64,000 bases of DNA from Marinobacter sp. (GCA_014359475.1 JACIZI010000002.1:186001-250000), one strand, 5' to 3'; counted from the first letter of the stretch, positions 25,092 through 33,553 are shown. Numbers and translations: made by a program. The notes: generated by a model from the sequence alone, not told the origin.

Positions 25092-26257
25092 CAGGCGGTC
25101 TCCTCTGCCGGTTGTTCGGCGCGTGTGTGGCCTAAGGCTTCCCGCAATCTGTCATGAACTACTTTGCCGTTATCGGTTACCCGGGTGGCCTGCACGATGT
25201 CATCGTCTGCCGGTGGTATCAGGCGGCCATCCTCGGTCATGTTCATCAAAAAGCCGGTGATGTTGCGGGTCAGCAACTGGGAGGCGTGTACCGGTACCCG
25301 GGAGGGGTGGTCCACGTGGCCCACCAGGGTGACACCGTCCACATCCACTTTTTCGTTCATTACGGTGCCTTCCACGTTACCGCCCCGCTCGGCGGCCAGG
25401 TCCACAATGACTGAACCACGCTTCATCCGGTGGATCATGTCGCGGGTCACCAGGCGTGGTGATGGCTTGCCGGGAATGGCCGCGGTGGTGATGACAAGAT
25501 CAGACCGGGCCACACAGTCGGCCAGTTGTTCCTGCTGTGCCTTGTAGAAGGCTTCGCTCTGGGCACTGGCGTAACCGCCTTCGCCCTCGCTGGCTTGCTC
25601 AGGAACCGTGATCTCGATGAAATCCGCACCGAGGCTTTCCACCTGCTCCCGGGCCTCGGGGCGCAGGTCGTAGGCTTCCACTACCGCACCCAGCCGACGG
25701 GCGGTGGCAATGGCCATCAGCCCGGCCACGCCGGCACCTATTACCAGAACCCGGGCAGGATGAATGGTGCCGGCTGCGGTCATCAGCATCGGGAAATAGC
25801 GGGGCAGGGCCATGGCACCGTTCAGCACCGCCCGATAGCCGCTGATGCCGCCCATGGCGCTGAGTACATCCATGCTCTGGGCCCGGGTAGTGCGGGGCAC
25901 CAGATCCAGGGCGTAGCTGCGGATGTTGCGGCTGGCCAGCCGTTCCACCTGTGCCTGGTGGAACCAGGGGTCCAGCACACAGATCAGGGTGCTCTCCGGC
26001 TGCATCAGGTCGATCTCTTCCAGTGACGGGGTCCGTACCTTCAGGATCACCTGCGCCTGGCGGTAAAGCGACACCGCGTCTTCGGCAATGATGGCTCCGC
26101 AGTTACGGTATTCCTCGTCAGAAAAATGGGCGGCGCTGCCAGCACCGCTCTCGACAACGACTTCATAGCCGGCTTCAAGCAGTTCCGGTATGCCGGAGGG
26201 AATGATCGCGACCCGGTTCTCCCGGTCGGAAATTTCTCTGGGTATGCCTATCAGCAT
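25091..26257 (-). CDS. pntAA: NAD(P) transhydrogenase subunit alpha part 1 (NAD-binding) PntAA
   Basis: A 388-residue soluble NAD(H)-binding domain I of the proton-translocating transhydrogenase, starting MLIGIPREISDRENRVAIIPSG, a motif shared with alanine dehydrogenase. The Rossmann motif VIGAGVAGLMAIATARRLGA lies near residue 165, and the mobile-loop region QSEAFYKAQQ around residue 230. The start at 26257 has AAGGAG 8 bases upstream. Unusually, the frame of the preceding mqo runs 83 bases past this start before its stop. Delivers hydride from NADH to PntB. Confidence 0.95.
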   Translation of the reverse strand: MLIGIPREISDRENRVAIIPSGIPELLEAGYEVVVESGAGSAAHFSDEEYRNCGAIIAEDAVSLYRQAQVILKVRTPSLEEIDLMQPESTLICVLDPWFHQAQVERLASRNIRSYALDLVPRTTRAQSMDVLSAMGGISGYRAVLNGAMALPRYFPMLMTAAGTIHPARVLVIGAGVAGLMAIATARRLGAVVEAYDLRPEAREQVESLGADFIEITVPEQASEGEGGYASAQSEAFYKAQQEQLADCVARSDLVITTAAIPGKPSPRLVTRDMIHRMKRGSVIVDLAAERGGNVEGTVMNEKVDVDGVTLVGHVDHPSRVPVHASQLLTRNITGFLMNMTEDGRLIPPADDDIVQATRVTDNGKVVHDRLREALGHTRAEQPAEETA

Positions 26258-27752
26258 GGGAAAGGCTCCTTGGTTGGTGAGTTGAGATATCCTTGAGCCC
26301 CAGGGTGTCGAGGGTGAATTTGCGTACGTCCTGCAACAGCGACGGGTCCTTGACCAGTGACTGCCCATAGGACGGAATCAGGGTTTTCAGGCGCTGTCCG
26401 GCGCTTCCGGCTACCAGCTCCGGCAAACAGCGTTCAATGACGTCCAGCATGGCGGACACGCAGGTAGATGCACCTGGGGAAGCCCCCAGCAGCGCGGCCA
26501 GGCTGCCATCGCCGGTGCTGAGTACTTCTGTGCCGAATTCAAGTTTGCCGCGACCTTTCTGGTCGGGCTTGATGATCTGTACCCGCTGGCCGGCTCGGCG
26601 CAGTTGCCATTGGTCGGGATTGTGGTCCGGCAGGAAGTTGCCCAGTTCATCGAGACGGTCCTGCCGTGAACTGAAGGCCTCTCGGATCAGATAGCGTGTC
26701 AACGGCCACTGACTGCCGGCTACGTCCAGCATCTTGCTCAGATTGTGACTGCGTACCGAGCCAACGAGGTCAAATGGGCTGCCGGCTTTGAGAAAACGGG
26801 TGGTAAAGCCGGCGAACGGACCGAACAGCAATGCCGGTTTGCCGTCAATGATGCGGGTGTCCAGATGGGGGACGGACATGGGCGGCGCACCCACCGGTGC
26901 CTTGCCGTACACTTTGGCCCCGTGCTGTCTGGCCAGGCTTTCATCCTGGCAGGCGAGCCACAGACCGGATACCGGGAACCCGCCATAGCCACGGGCTTCC
27001 TTGATTCCTGCCTTCTGTAACAGCGGAAGAGCCGCGCCTCCGGCTCCGATAAACAGGAAGCGGGTGGTTACCTGACTGGTCTGCCCCTGCTGGTCCTTGA
27101 GGGTGACCTGCCAGCCGGCACCCTTGCGTTTCAGGTCCGTTACGCGAGTGCCCAGACGCAGGCCGACACCATTGCGGTTGCCCAGGAATTCACCCAGAGA
27201 GCGGGTCAGAGCCCCGAAATTGACATCGCTGCCGTGGCCGATGCGGGTTGCAGCGGTTTTTTCCTCGCTGCTGCTATCGGCCATCAGCGGCAGCCAGCTG
27301 GCCAGATCTGCCGGCTGGTCGGAATACTGCATTTCGGCGAACAGGGGATGGGCGGATAGCCTCTGTTGCCGCTCTTTCAGAAAGCGGACATTGTCCTGAC
27401 CCTTAACCCAACTGAGATGGGGAACCCGGTTAATGAAGGTTTCCGGTTCGGGGAGCAGCCCTTCTTTTACCAGCGAACTCCAGAACTGCAGGGAGACTTC
27501 GAAGCGGGCGTTAATGTCCAGCGCCCGGTCAATGGCGATGTCACCGCCGGCAGAGCGTGGCGTGTAGTTAAGTTCGCAGTAACCGGCGTGACCGGTCCCG
27601 GCGTTGTTCCAGGCATCCGAGCTCTCGCTGGCCAGGCTTGTGGCCTGTTCAACAAGCAGCACCCGGCGGGAGGGGTCCAGCAGCGACACCAGGGTTGCCA
27701 GTGTGGTACTCATGATCCCGCCGCCAACCAGAAGGATATCTGTGTTTGGCAT
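26175..27752 (-). CDS. mqo: Malate:quinone oxidoreductase Mqo
   Basis: A 525-residue FAD-dependent peripheral membrane dehydrogenase that oxidises malate to oxaloacetate and reduces the quinone pool. It starts MPNTDILLVGGGIMSTTLA with the dinucleotide-binding glycine motif; SDAWNNAGTGHAGYCELNYTP and the C-terminal LGASPGASTCVSAMLDV stretch are highly characteristic of Mqo. The start at 27752 has GGGGAG about 8 bases upstream. The conserved protein should end near TLDTLGL, but here 39 further residues of low-complexity, arginine/histidine-rich sequence run through the pntAA ribosome-binding site and start. That tail is probably stop loss or a nearby sequence error. First gene of a mqo-pnt operon. 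Confidence 0.94.
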   Translation of the reverse strand: MPNTDILLVGGGIMSTTLATLVSLLDPSRRVLLVEQATSLASESSDAWNNAGTGHAGYCELNYTPRSAGGDIAIDRALDINARFEVSLQFWSSLVKEGLLPEPETFINRVPHLSWVKGQDNVRFLKERQQRLSAHPLFAEMQYSDQPADLASWLPLMADSSSEEKTAATRIGHGSDVNFGALTRSLGEFLGNRNGVGLRLGTRVTDLKRKGAGWQVTLKDQQGQTSQVTTRFLFIGAGGAALPLLQKAGIKEARGYGGFPVSGLWLACQDESLARQHGAKVYGKAPVGAPPMSVPHLDTRIIDGKPALLFGPFAGFTTRFLKAGSPFDLVGSVRSHNLSKMLDVAGSQWPLTRYLIREAFSSRQDRLDELGNFLPDHNPDQWQLRRAGQRVQIIKPDQKGRGKLEFGTEVLSTGDGSLAALLGASPGASTCVSAMLDVIERCLPELVAGSAGQRLKTLIPSYGQSLVKDPSLLQDVRKFTLDTLGLKDISTHQPRSLSHADRHTQRNFRPGEPGRDHSLRHTGTA

Positions 27753-27898
27753 GGTTGTACTCCCCTGTAGGGTGAGTTTCAGGGAGCCTGTGACCAGCTC
27801 CACCGCAAATGTCGGGAGAATTATAGGGTGCTAAAAACTAAACGGGCATCGAAGAAAAGATAGATTTACTTCGTTAAAATCGATGAAATAAGGAAGAT

Positions 27899-27925
27899 AA
27901 GCCCGGCTGAGACTGAGTCGGGCTT
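27899..27925 (-). terminator. Possible terminator downstream of hinT
   Basis: A 7-bp inverted repeat (27899-27905 with 27919-27925) with a 13-base loop, about 50 bp past the hinT stop. On the minus strand the stem is followed by a T/C-rich stretch but not a clean T-run, so support is moderate. Confidence 0.45.
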
Positions 27926-27976
27926 TGCTCAAGGGCGATGCAGGAAGTTAAAAAGAAAGGTCTGTTTCCCGGCTGG

Positions 27977-28342
27977 TCAGGCCTGTTTCATCCGGTCGGT
28001 ATAGGGCGGCCAGCCAAGTGGCTTGCCGGCCAGCAGATGCAGATGAATGTGAAACACCGTCTGGCCGGAATTCTCGCCACAGTTCATCACTACCCGGTAG
28101 CCGTCGTTGGCAAAGCCCATTTCCCTGGCGAGCTTTGCGGCCACCCAGTAAAGGTGACCGACCAGCTCACGGTCATCCTCACCAATGTCATTGATGGTGG
28201 CAATCTGCTTTTTGGGAATGATGAGCAGGTGCACCGGCGCCTGGGGGTTGATGTCTTTGAACGCCAGGCTGATGTCGTCTTCGTAGACGATGTCTGCAGG
28301 TATTTCGCGGTTGATGATCTTGCTGAAGATAGTTTCTGGCAT
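27977..28342 (-). CDS. hinT: Histidine-triad nucleotide-binding protein HinT
   Basis: A 121-residue HIT protein. The catalytic triad HIHLHLL occupies residues 98-104 and the nucleotide pocket includes FKDINPQAPVHLLIIPK. Family enzymes hydrolyse purine phosphoramidates such as AMP-lysine. Length and the compact C terminus match PKCI/HinT rather than Fhit or GalT. Located downstream of the ubiquinone hydroxylase gene (28-bp gap) on the same strand and probably cotranscribed with it. No functional link between the two is known. Confidence 0.93.
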   Translation of the reverse strand: MPETIFSKIINREIPADIVYEDDISLAFKDINPQAPVHLLIIPKKQIATINDIGEDDRELVGHLYWVAAKLAREMGFANDGYRVVMNCGENSGQTVFHIHLHLLAGKPLGWPPYTDRMKQA

Positions 28343-28369
28343 GCTCTTTCCTTATCGGGCATCGTTTGT

Positions 28370-29668
28370 TCAGATCAGTTTCAGGCGTTCCGGCACCCTC
28401 GCCGCCAGTTCCCGTATAACGGCCGGTAACCGGTCGTCAATACCCATGGCGTAGCGCGCTACCCGGTTACGGGCAAAGGGCAGGGCCTTTGCTGCCCCCA
28501 GGCCCAGGTTGCGGGCCAGGTGCAGGGGAGGGGTCCGGTTGCTGAACAGGTGGTAGAACAGGTCCATGGCCAGCATCATGCGGCGGTTCGCCGGCCGGCG
28601 TTGTCGCTCATAGTATTGCAGCCATTGCTGATCGGCCAGATCACGGCCCTGACGACGAGCCTCGCGAATGGCAGTCTGTAATGTTTCGGCATCCTGAAAG
28701 CCAAGATTCACTCCCTGTCCGGCCAGGGGGTTGATGGTGTGGGCCGCGTCCCCCACCAACACTACTCGCTCCCGGAAATACTGTCTGGCATGCTGTCGGG
28801 CAATCGGAAAAGCAGCCCGGGCATCCACATGGGTGATTGCCGGCAGCCGGTCCGGAAAGGCCTGCCGGATCCGGGCTGCCAGGGCTTCATGGCTCAGGCT
28901 TTGCAGTTCTGCCAGGGTTGCCGGCGCATCATACCAGACCAGTGAGGCCCAGCTTTCCCCGGGGTACTTCTCCCCTGCAGAGTGCAAGGGGAGAAAGGCG
29001 CGGGGACCGCTGGGGTAAAAGGCCTGCCAGGTGATGTCTTCCGGGGCACCCCGATAGCGCACGGAGATCACCATGGCTTGCTGGCCATACTGGTCCCGGG
29101 TAACACCGATACCAGCCATGTCACGGATGCGAGACTGGGCGCCGTCTGCCGCGACCAGCAACTGGCCGCTCAGTTTACTGCCATCCTCCAGGCTGACGCT
29201 TACCTGCGCATCGGTCTGGTGGATGTCAGTTACACCCTTGCCGGAAAAAATGGTGACCTCCGGTTGCTCGCGGGCGGTTTCCCAGAGCGCCCGTTGGGTG
29301 ATGCGGTTTTCCACGATGTGGCCGAGATGGCGGCATCCCAGCTCGGCGGCTGTGAAGGTCACTGTCGGAGCGTTGTGTGGTAGCAGGCTGCTCAGCGGGT
29401 GGCGGGTCTGGTCCCACGCCGCGAGTCGTCGATAAGGGGTGGCTTGCCGGCTCTCGATACCGGTCCAGGCACCGAGACTTTGCAGGTATTTTTCGCTTCC
29501 GGCACTCAAGGCAGACACCCGGATATCCGGGCGGCTATCGGAGGGAATGGGCGGCAGGCTCTGTCGGTCAACCAGGGCAACGCGAAAGCCGCTCTGGCCC
29601 AGTCCGGTAGCCAGTGCCGCACCCACCATGCCAGCACCGGCAACGATAATATCAAATGCTTGCGTCAT
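28370..29668 (-). CDS. UbiH/UbiF/Coq6-family FAD-dependent ubiquinone hydroxylase
   Basis: A 432-residue flavoprotein monooxygenase of ubiquinone biosynthesis. The N-terminal FAD motif reads IIVAGAGMVGAALATGL (about residues 7-23), the DG motif VAADGAQSRIRDM lies mid-protein, and the second FAD motif is LVGDAAHTINPLAGQGVNLG. The downstream PPLHLARNLGLGAAK segment resembles E. coli UbiF (C6 hydroxylation), but family members are hard to separate by eye, so I leave the symbol open; UbiH or UbiI remain possible. ATG at 29668 with AGGAAC upstream. Fits with ubiA and ubiC elsewhere in the window. Confidence 0.88.
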   Translation of the reverse strand: MTQAFDIIVAGAGMVGAALATGLGQSGFRVALVDRQSLPPIPSDSRPDIRVSALSAGSEKYLQSLGAWTGIESRQATPYRRLAAWDQTRHPLSSLLPHNAPTVTFTAAELGCRHLGHIVENRITQRALWETAREQPEVTIFSGKGVTDIHQTDAQVSVSLEDGSKLSGQLLVAADGAQSRIRDMAGIGVTRDQYGQQAMVISVRYRGAPEDITWQAFYPSGPRAFLPLHSAGEKYPGESWASLVWYDAPATLAELQSLSHEALAARIRQAFPDRLPAITHVDARAAFPIARQHARQYFRERVVLVGDAAHTINPLAGQGVNLGFQDAETLQTAIREARRQGRDLADQQWLQYYERQRRPANRRMMLAMDLFYHLFSNRTPPLHLARNLGLGAAKALPFARNRVARYAMGIDDRLPAVIRELAARVPERLKLI

Positions 29669-29743
29669 AACGGGTTCCTGTCTGAGACCCCCCAGTTTAC
29701 GCACAGGAAGAATTCAGACAAGCAACCCGAGGGTTTTTTGCAG

Positions 29744-30304
29744 TCAGTAGCCGGCCATTTCTGTGGCCAGGCGGTCCCCGACGGTCTCCGGCTGACGGTT
29801 GCGCTGGCGTACCAGCCAAGTTGGTTTGCGGGCGCCGGGCTTCACAAATCCCTGGTTGAGCACGATAGGCTTCACCAGCTCCAGGAAATCATCGGTTTTC
29901 ATATGTAACGACTCGCTGTGACTGCCGGCGGCAAACGCCAGTTCCGGCTGCTCCGTCAGGGATTCGGCGCAGTAGACAGTCATGCCAAACAGATTGCCGA
30001 AGGGCGGCATGGCACCGACTTCGCAGTCCGGGAAGCGGTCCTGGAATTCCTGCTCGTCCGCCAGGTTGACAAAGTCGGTGTCCAGAATCCGGGACAATCG
30101 GTCCCAGCGTATGCGCCAGGTGGCAGGCATGACCAGCATGGCTATTTTGCCGTCCAGCTCAATGATCACGGTCTTGGCTATCCGGTCGCCCGCTATCTTG
30201 ACGTGGTGGGCGAGTTCCCGGGCGGTATATGCGGCGGGGTGGGTCAGGCACATGTATTCCACAGCGCCCTGATCCAGGAATTCCTTGAGTTGCTGTACCG
30301 GCAT
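29744..30304 (-). CDS. YbaK/ProX-type aminoacyl-tRNA deacylase domain protein
   Basis: A 186-residue protein whose first 150 residues form a YbaK/prolyl-tRNA-synthetase editing domain: YTARELAHHVKIAGDRIAKTVIIELDGK holds the conserved lysine region (described in pieces), and VGAMPPFGNLFGM the conserved glycine/proline loop. Such free-standing domains hydrolyse mischarged tRNA (for example Ala- or Cys-tRNA-Pro). The C-terminal tail (residues 150-186, basic, KPGARKPTWLVRQRNRQ) is not part of the fold and is not recognised. Specificity cannot be assigned. Confidence 0.82.
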   Translation of the reverse strand: MPVQQLKEFLDQGAVEYMCLTHPAAYTARELAHHVKIAGDRIAKTVIIELDGKIAMLVMPATWRIRWDRLSRILDTDFVNLADEQEFQDRFPDCEVGAMPPFGNLFGMTVYCAESLTEQPELAFAAGSHSESLHMKTDDFLELVKPIVLNQGFVKPGARKPTWLVRQRNRQPETVGDRLATEMAGY

Positions 30305-30470
30305 AGTGACAACCTCCTACCAGCAATGACAGCGGAGCAGGAACCGGGGTTTGCTGTTATCCGGTTCCGATGGCCGGCGGTGAAACCGAGGATGCGGAAC
30401 ACCGCCCTACAGGTCAGCTTAGTTGAGAGGTGCCATAATGCGAGTAACAGTCTGTGTTGATGGGATACAA

Positions 30471-31304
30471 TTATTCCGCTTTGTAGACATGCACATCCCT
30501 CTGGGGGAACGGAATGGTAATGTCCTCGGCATCGAAGGCTTTTTTCACTTTTTCCTGCATGTCCCAGTAATAGGGCCATAAATCGTCGGTAGCGACCCAC
30601 GGACGGAACATCAGATTTACAGAGTTATCTCCCAGACTTCCGACGCAGATGCGAGGTTGCGGGTCTTTCAGTGACCTTTCATCTTCCTCAAAAAGCCGCT
30701 TGAGAATCGCTTTGGCCTTGTCAATGTCGTCGTCATAGTGAATGCCAAACGTCATATCGCAGCGGCGTTTATCGTAGACACTGACGTTGACCAGAGTGGC
30801 GTTGGAGAGACTGCCGTTGGGGATCACGATACGGCGGTTATCAAAGGTGTTGACCACAGTGTAAAGAATCTGGATCTCCGCGACAGCGCCCAGGTAACCC
30901 TGGGCTTCGATGGTGTCGCCCACCTTGAAGGGCTTGAAGATCAGAATCAGTACGCCTCCGGCAAAGTTGGCCAGACTGCCCTGCAGAGCCAGACCGATGG
31001 CAAGACCTGCTGCACCGATAACGGCAATAAAGGAGGTGGTGGCAATGCCGATCATCGAAGCCACGGATATCAGCAGCATGATCTTGAGTATGGCACTTAT
31101 CAGGCCGCACAGGAATTTGTTCAGGGTCGGATCCTTGGCGCCGAGTTTTTTGTCCAGAACAGAAATGAATCGGTTGATCAGCCACAGGCCGACCAGCAGA
31201 GTGACGATCGCAAGCAGAACTTTGGGGGCGTAGGCCATGGTCAGGGAGATGGCCTGCTCGACCAGTTCGGACGCCTGTCCGTTTTCTCCGAAAAGGTTTT
31301 CCAT
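30471..31304 (-). CDS. mscS: Small-conductance mechanosensitive channel MscS
   Basis: A 277-residue MscS (E. coli 286 aa). Three transmembrane helices lie in the first 130 residues; the pore-lining TM3 shows the Ala/Gly knob pattern in GAAGLAIGLALQGSLANFAGG (given in part). The beta domain follows (FKPFKVGDTIEAQGYLG), then the alpha/beta cytoplasmic vestibule ending IPFPQRDVHVY. Opens under hypo-osmotic membrane tension to release solutes, relevant for a marine cell facing salinity changes. Monocistronic on the minus strand, 166 bp from the YbaK gene. Confidence 0.96.
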   Translation of the reverse strand: MENLFGENGQASELVEQAISLTMAYAPKVLLAIVTLLVGLWLINRFISVLDKKLGAKDPTLNKFLCGLISAILKIMLLISVASMIGIATTSFIAVIGAAGLAIGLALQGSLANFAGGVLILIFKPFKVGDTIEAQGYLGAVAEIQILYTVVNTFDNRRIVIPNGSLSNATLVNVSVYDKRRCDMTFGIHYDDDIDKAKAILKRLFEEDERSLKDPQPRICVGSLGDNSVNLMFRPWVATDDLWPYYWDMQEKVKKAFDAEDITIPFPQRDVHVYKAE

Positions 31305-31436
31305 CCGGGAGCTCCTTGTTTGGTGTGTTTTGAATTATGGGTTGTGGGGTTGAAGAAAACGCCGCCCCGCTCTGCAGGGTGTTATAGCAGAGTATTGTGA
31401 ATGCCGTACAGTTCCGGCCATCAAGCGTCTGGTACG

Positions 31437-32528
31437 TTACTGGCCGGCCCAGCGGATCAGTTCTTCGGGATTGCCCCTTACCAGTATTTTTCCCTGCTTG
31501 TTGTTCAACTGGTAATCGTACATGGGGTCGTAGTAATCCTCTAGCAGCGGCTTGATCCAGCCTTCATGGTAGCGGGTTTCGCCGCTTGCCTGCTGTATTT
31601 CCAGGGCCTGTTCCATAACGGAGCGCAGCTGGCGGTGCCGCTCACCACCGAGGCGTTTACGAATACGGTCGAGGGCACTGAGCAGGTAATCCCGGAAATT
31701 AAGCCAGCCAGCCGCTTCTCCGTCCCGTTCCAGGTAGTCGGCAAGCATATGTTCGACATAATCCTCGCGGATGATCGCCACGCGCTCGTCCATGGGGCGC
31801 TCAAGGATCATCAGGGGGGCTTCTGCCATGCGTGCCCGCAGGCTGAGGGGCAGTGAGCAGCGGCCGATGAGCCGGCTTTCGTCCTCCAGATAGACGGGGC
31901 CGCCGGCCAGGTGATGGGCTTTGAGCAGGGCCACCGACAGGCGGTTTTCAAAATCGATCTGCGCCGGTTGCGGACTGACCCGCCGGCCAAAACTGGAGCC
32001 CCTGTGGTTGGCCAGCCCCTCCAGGTCTACCGGATTGGGAAGCCGTTGCAGTACCCGGGTCTTGCCAGTGCCGGTGCGGCCGCTGAGAATGCGAAGCTCC
32101 GAGCCGGCCACCAACACTTCCAGGCTGTCGATCAGATAACGCCGCAAGGCCTTGTAGCCGCCTTTGACAAGCGGGAAGGCAATGCCGGCTTCGTGCATCC
32201 ATTGCTGGGTAATGCGCGAGCGCAATCCGCCCCGGAAACAGAAAAGGTAACCGTCCGGATGCTGCGCAGCGAAGCGCTTCCAGGCCTCTATCCGCTGCGC
32301 CTTGATCTCGCCACAGACCAGTTGGTGCCCCAGTTCGATGGCCGCCTGCTGACCTTTCTCCTTGTAACGGATGCCGGTCCGGTGCCGTTCTTCGTCGTTC
32401 ATCAGGGGCGCATTGATCGCATTTGGGAAGCTGCCCTTGGCAAACTCCACAGGGGCGCGCACGTCCATCAGGGGGGCATCCCCCAGGAACAGGTCAAGGT
32501 AGTTGTCGGTGTCGGGTCTGGGGCTCAT
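31437..32528 (-). CDS. mnmH: tRNA 2-selenouridine/geranyl-2-thiouridine synthase MnmH (SelU)
   Basis: A 363-residue enzyme (E. coli YbbB 364 aa) that converts 2-thiouridine at the wobble base of tRNA-Lys/Glu/Gln to 2-selenouridine, via a geranylated intermediate. Its N-terminal rhodanese domain has catalytic Cys97 in FCFRGGLRS, the same number as in E. coli. A P-loop GRTGTGKTRVL follows near residue 147. Start at ATG 32528; a frame extending to 32594 is not supported. A -10 hexamer TATACT lies on the minus strand at 32564-32569. It needs selenophosphate from SelD, whose gene is not in this window. Confidence 0.93.
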   Translation of the reverse strand: MSPRPDTDNYLDLFLGDAPLMDVRAPVEFAKGSFPNAINAPLMNDEERHRTGIRYKEKGQQAAIELGHQLVCGEIKAQRIEAWKRFAAQHPDGYLFCFRGGLRSRITQQWMHEAGIAFPLVKGGYKALRRYLIDSLEVLVAGSELRILSGRTGTGKTRVLQRLPNPVDLEGLANHRGSSFGRRVSPQPAQIDFENRLSVALLKAHHLAGGPVYLEDESRLIGRCSLPLSLRARMAEAPLMILERPMDERVAIIREDYVEHMLADYLERDGEAAGWLNFRDYLLSALDRIRKRLGGERHRQLRSVMEQALEIQQASGETRYHEGWIKPLLEDYYDPMYDYQLNNKQGKILVRGNPEELIRWAGQ

Positions 32529-32650
32529 GGAAACCGCTGGTTGCTGTGGTTCAGGAGCCGGCCAGTATAACGGAGTTGGTGTATTGCTGCCCAACCGGCT
32601 GGCGAAGGTCGTCAGGAAGGCTACAATAGCGCCTCTTTTCGCTCGACCCT

Positions 32651-33331
32651 ATGTTCGACAAGGCTGCCATGACTCCGGAAATTCTCAATCAGCACCTGCA
32701 AAAAACCCTGCGCAGGGGCCGGGTTGCCCCGAGCCGCCCGGCCGGCTGTCAGGAGATCGCCCTTTATCTGTTTGACCCGTCCGTTCTGGAGGGGCCTCTG
32801 AGCCATGAAGAGGCCCAGGCTGTGGTCGCGAAACCGGCCTACTGGTCCTTCTGCTGGGCCAGTGGCCAGGTGTTGGCACGCTGGATTCTGGATCATCCGG
32901 GGCAGGTGCAGGGGCGGCGGGTGCTGGACTTTGGTTCCGGTTCCGGTGTTGTTGCGATCGCGGCGGCCATGGCGGGTGCAGCGGAGTCGGTGGCCTGTGA
33001 TATCGACCCGGCAGCGCTGGAGGCGGCCGCTGCCAATGCTGCACTGAACGGAGTCGCGCTGACGCTTTGCAATGACTGGCATAAGCGGGCCGAGGGACTG
33101 GATATGGTGCTTGCAGCGGACGTGCTCTATGATCCGGACAACCGGCCTTTGCCGGGAATATTCTGCGAAGCGGTGCCGAAAGTATTGCTGGCGGATTCCA
33201 GGGTGAAAAACCTGGCAGATGACCGGTACCGGCAACAAACAGTGATGGAGGCCCGTACCTGGCCGGATTTGCACGAGTTTGAAGAGTTCAACCGGGTGAG
33301 AATTTATCTGGCGGATAAAAAGAAAGGGTAA
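32651..33331 (+). CDS. Class I SAM-dependent methyltransferase, ETFB/PrmA-like
   Basis: A 226-residue Rossmann methyltransferase: motif I VLDFGSGSGVVAIAAA near residue 95, acidic motif II ACDIDPAALEAA near 118, and a DMVLAADVLYDP motif near 156. These resemble the lysine methyltransferases of the ETFbeta-KMT/METTL20 and PrmA (ribosomal L11) group, so a protein-lysine target is likely but not proven. Start at 32651; an in-frame ATG at 32669 with AAGG upstream is an alternative. The stop codon sits inside a bidirectional terminator shared with the non-coding RNA on the opposite strand. Confidence 0.78.
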   Translation: MFDKAAMTPEILNQHLQKTLRRGRVAPSRPAGCQEIALYLFDPSVLEGPLSHEEAQAVVAKPAYWSFCWASGQVLARWILDHPGQVQGRRVLDFGSGSGVVAIAAAMAGAAESVACDIDPAALEAAAANAALNGVALTLCNDWHKRAEGLDMVLAADVLYDPDNRPLPGIFCEAVPKVLLADSRVKNLADDRYRQQTVMEARTWPDLHEFEEFNRVRIYLADKKKG

Positions 33332-33541
33332 CCCGGAGGTTACCCTTTTCGGAACAGGTCAGCGCTTCCCTGCGCAGCTTGCCGCAATCCCGCGGCAAAT
33401 CCGTTGTCCTTCCCTGGTGCCAGCGTCCGAGCCGGCGATTCAGGTCGATCCCTTAAGCCACGCATCCTTGCATCCTTGCTTCTCCCTGCGTCTGTGCAGG
33501 GGTGCATCCAGTGCGTACTCCTTTCCCTGTCGTCCCTGACG
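33317..33541 (-). ncRNA. Candidate CsrB/RsmY/RsmZ-family regulatory RNA (CsrA/RsmA-sequestering)
   Basis: Reading the minus strand, about 14 GGA motifs fall within 180 nt (33361-33540), many as AGGGA, AAGGA or CAGGGA. Several sit in small hairpin loops: GCGC-AGGGAA-GCGC (33362-33375), a 7-bp stem with a GGGATT loop (33379-33398), and two GCA-AGGA-TGC units. This is the hallmark of RNAs that titrate CsrA/RsmA. The 5' end would read GUCAGGGACGACAGGG, resembling Pseudomonas RsmY. A -10 TATAGT lies at 33548-33553, and the RNA ends in a perfect 11-bp GC-rich stem followed by CTTTTT (33317-33348). No credible protein frame covers it. Start and exact length are inferred; not confirmed by covariance search. 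Confidence 0.8.
33323..33348. terminator. Bidirectional terminator shared by the methyltransferase and the ncRNA
   Basis: A perfect 11-bp stem (33323-33333 with 33338-33348) with a 4-base loop. T-runs follow on both strands (TTTTC on plus; CTTTTT on minus). The methyltransferase stop codon lies inside the left arm. Confidence 0.85.
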
Positions 33542-33547
33542 ATGAGT

Positions 33548-33553
33548 ACTATA
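33548..33553 (-). promoter_or_regulatory. -10 element of the candidate CsrB-like RNA
   Basis: TATAGT on the minus strand, 7 bases before the first GTCAGGGAC. No good -35 hexamer is present, which is expected for a promoter that depends on the activator GacA/UvrY. A partial GacA-box palindrome lies about 180 bases upstream. Confidence 0.5.
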
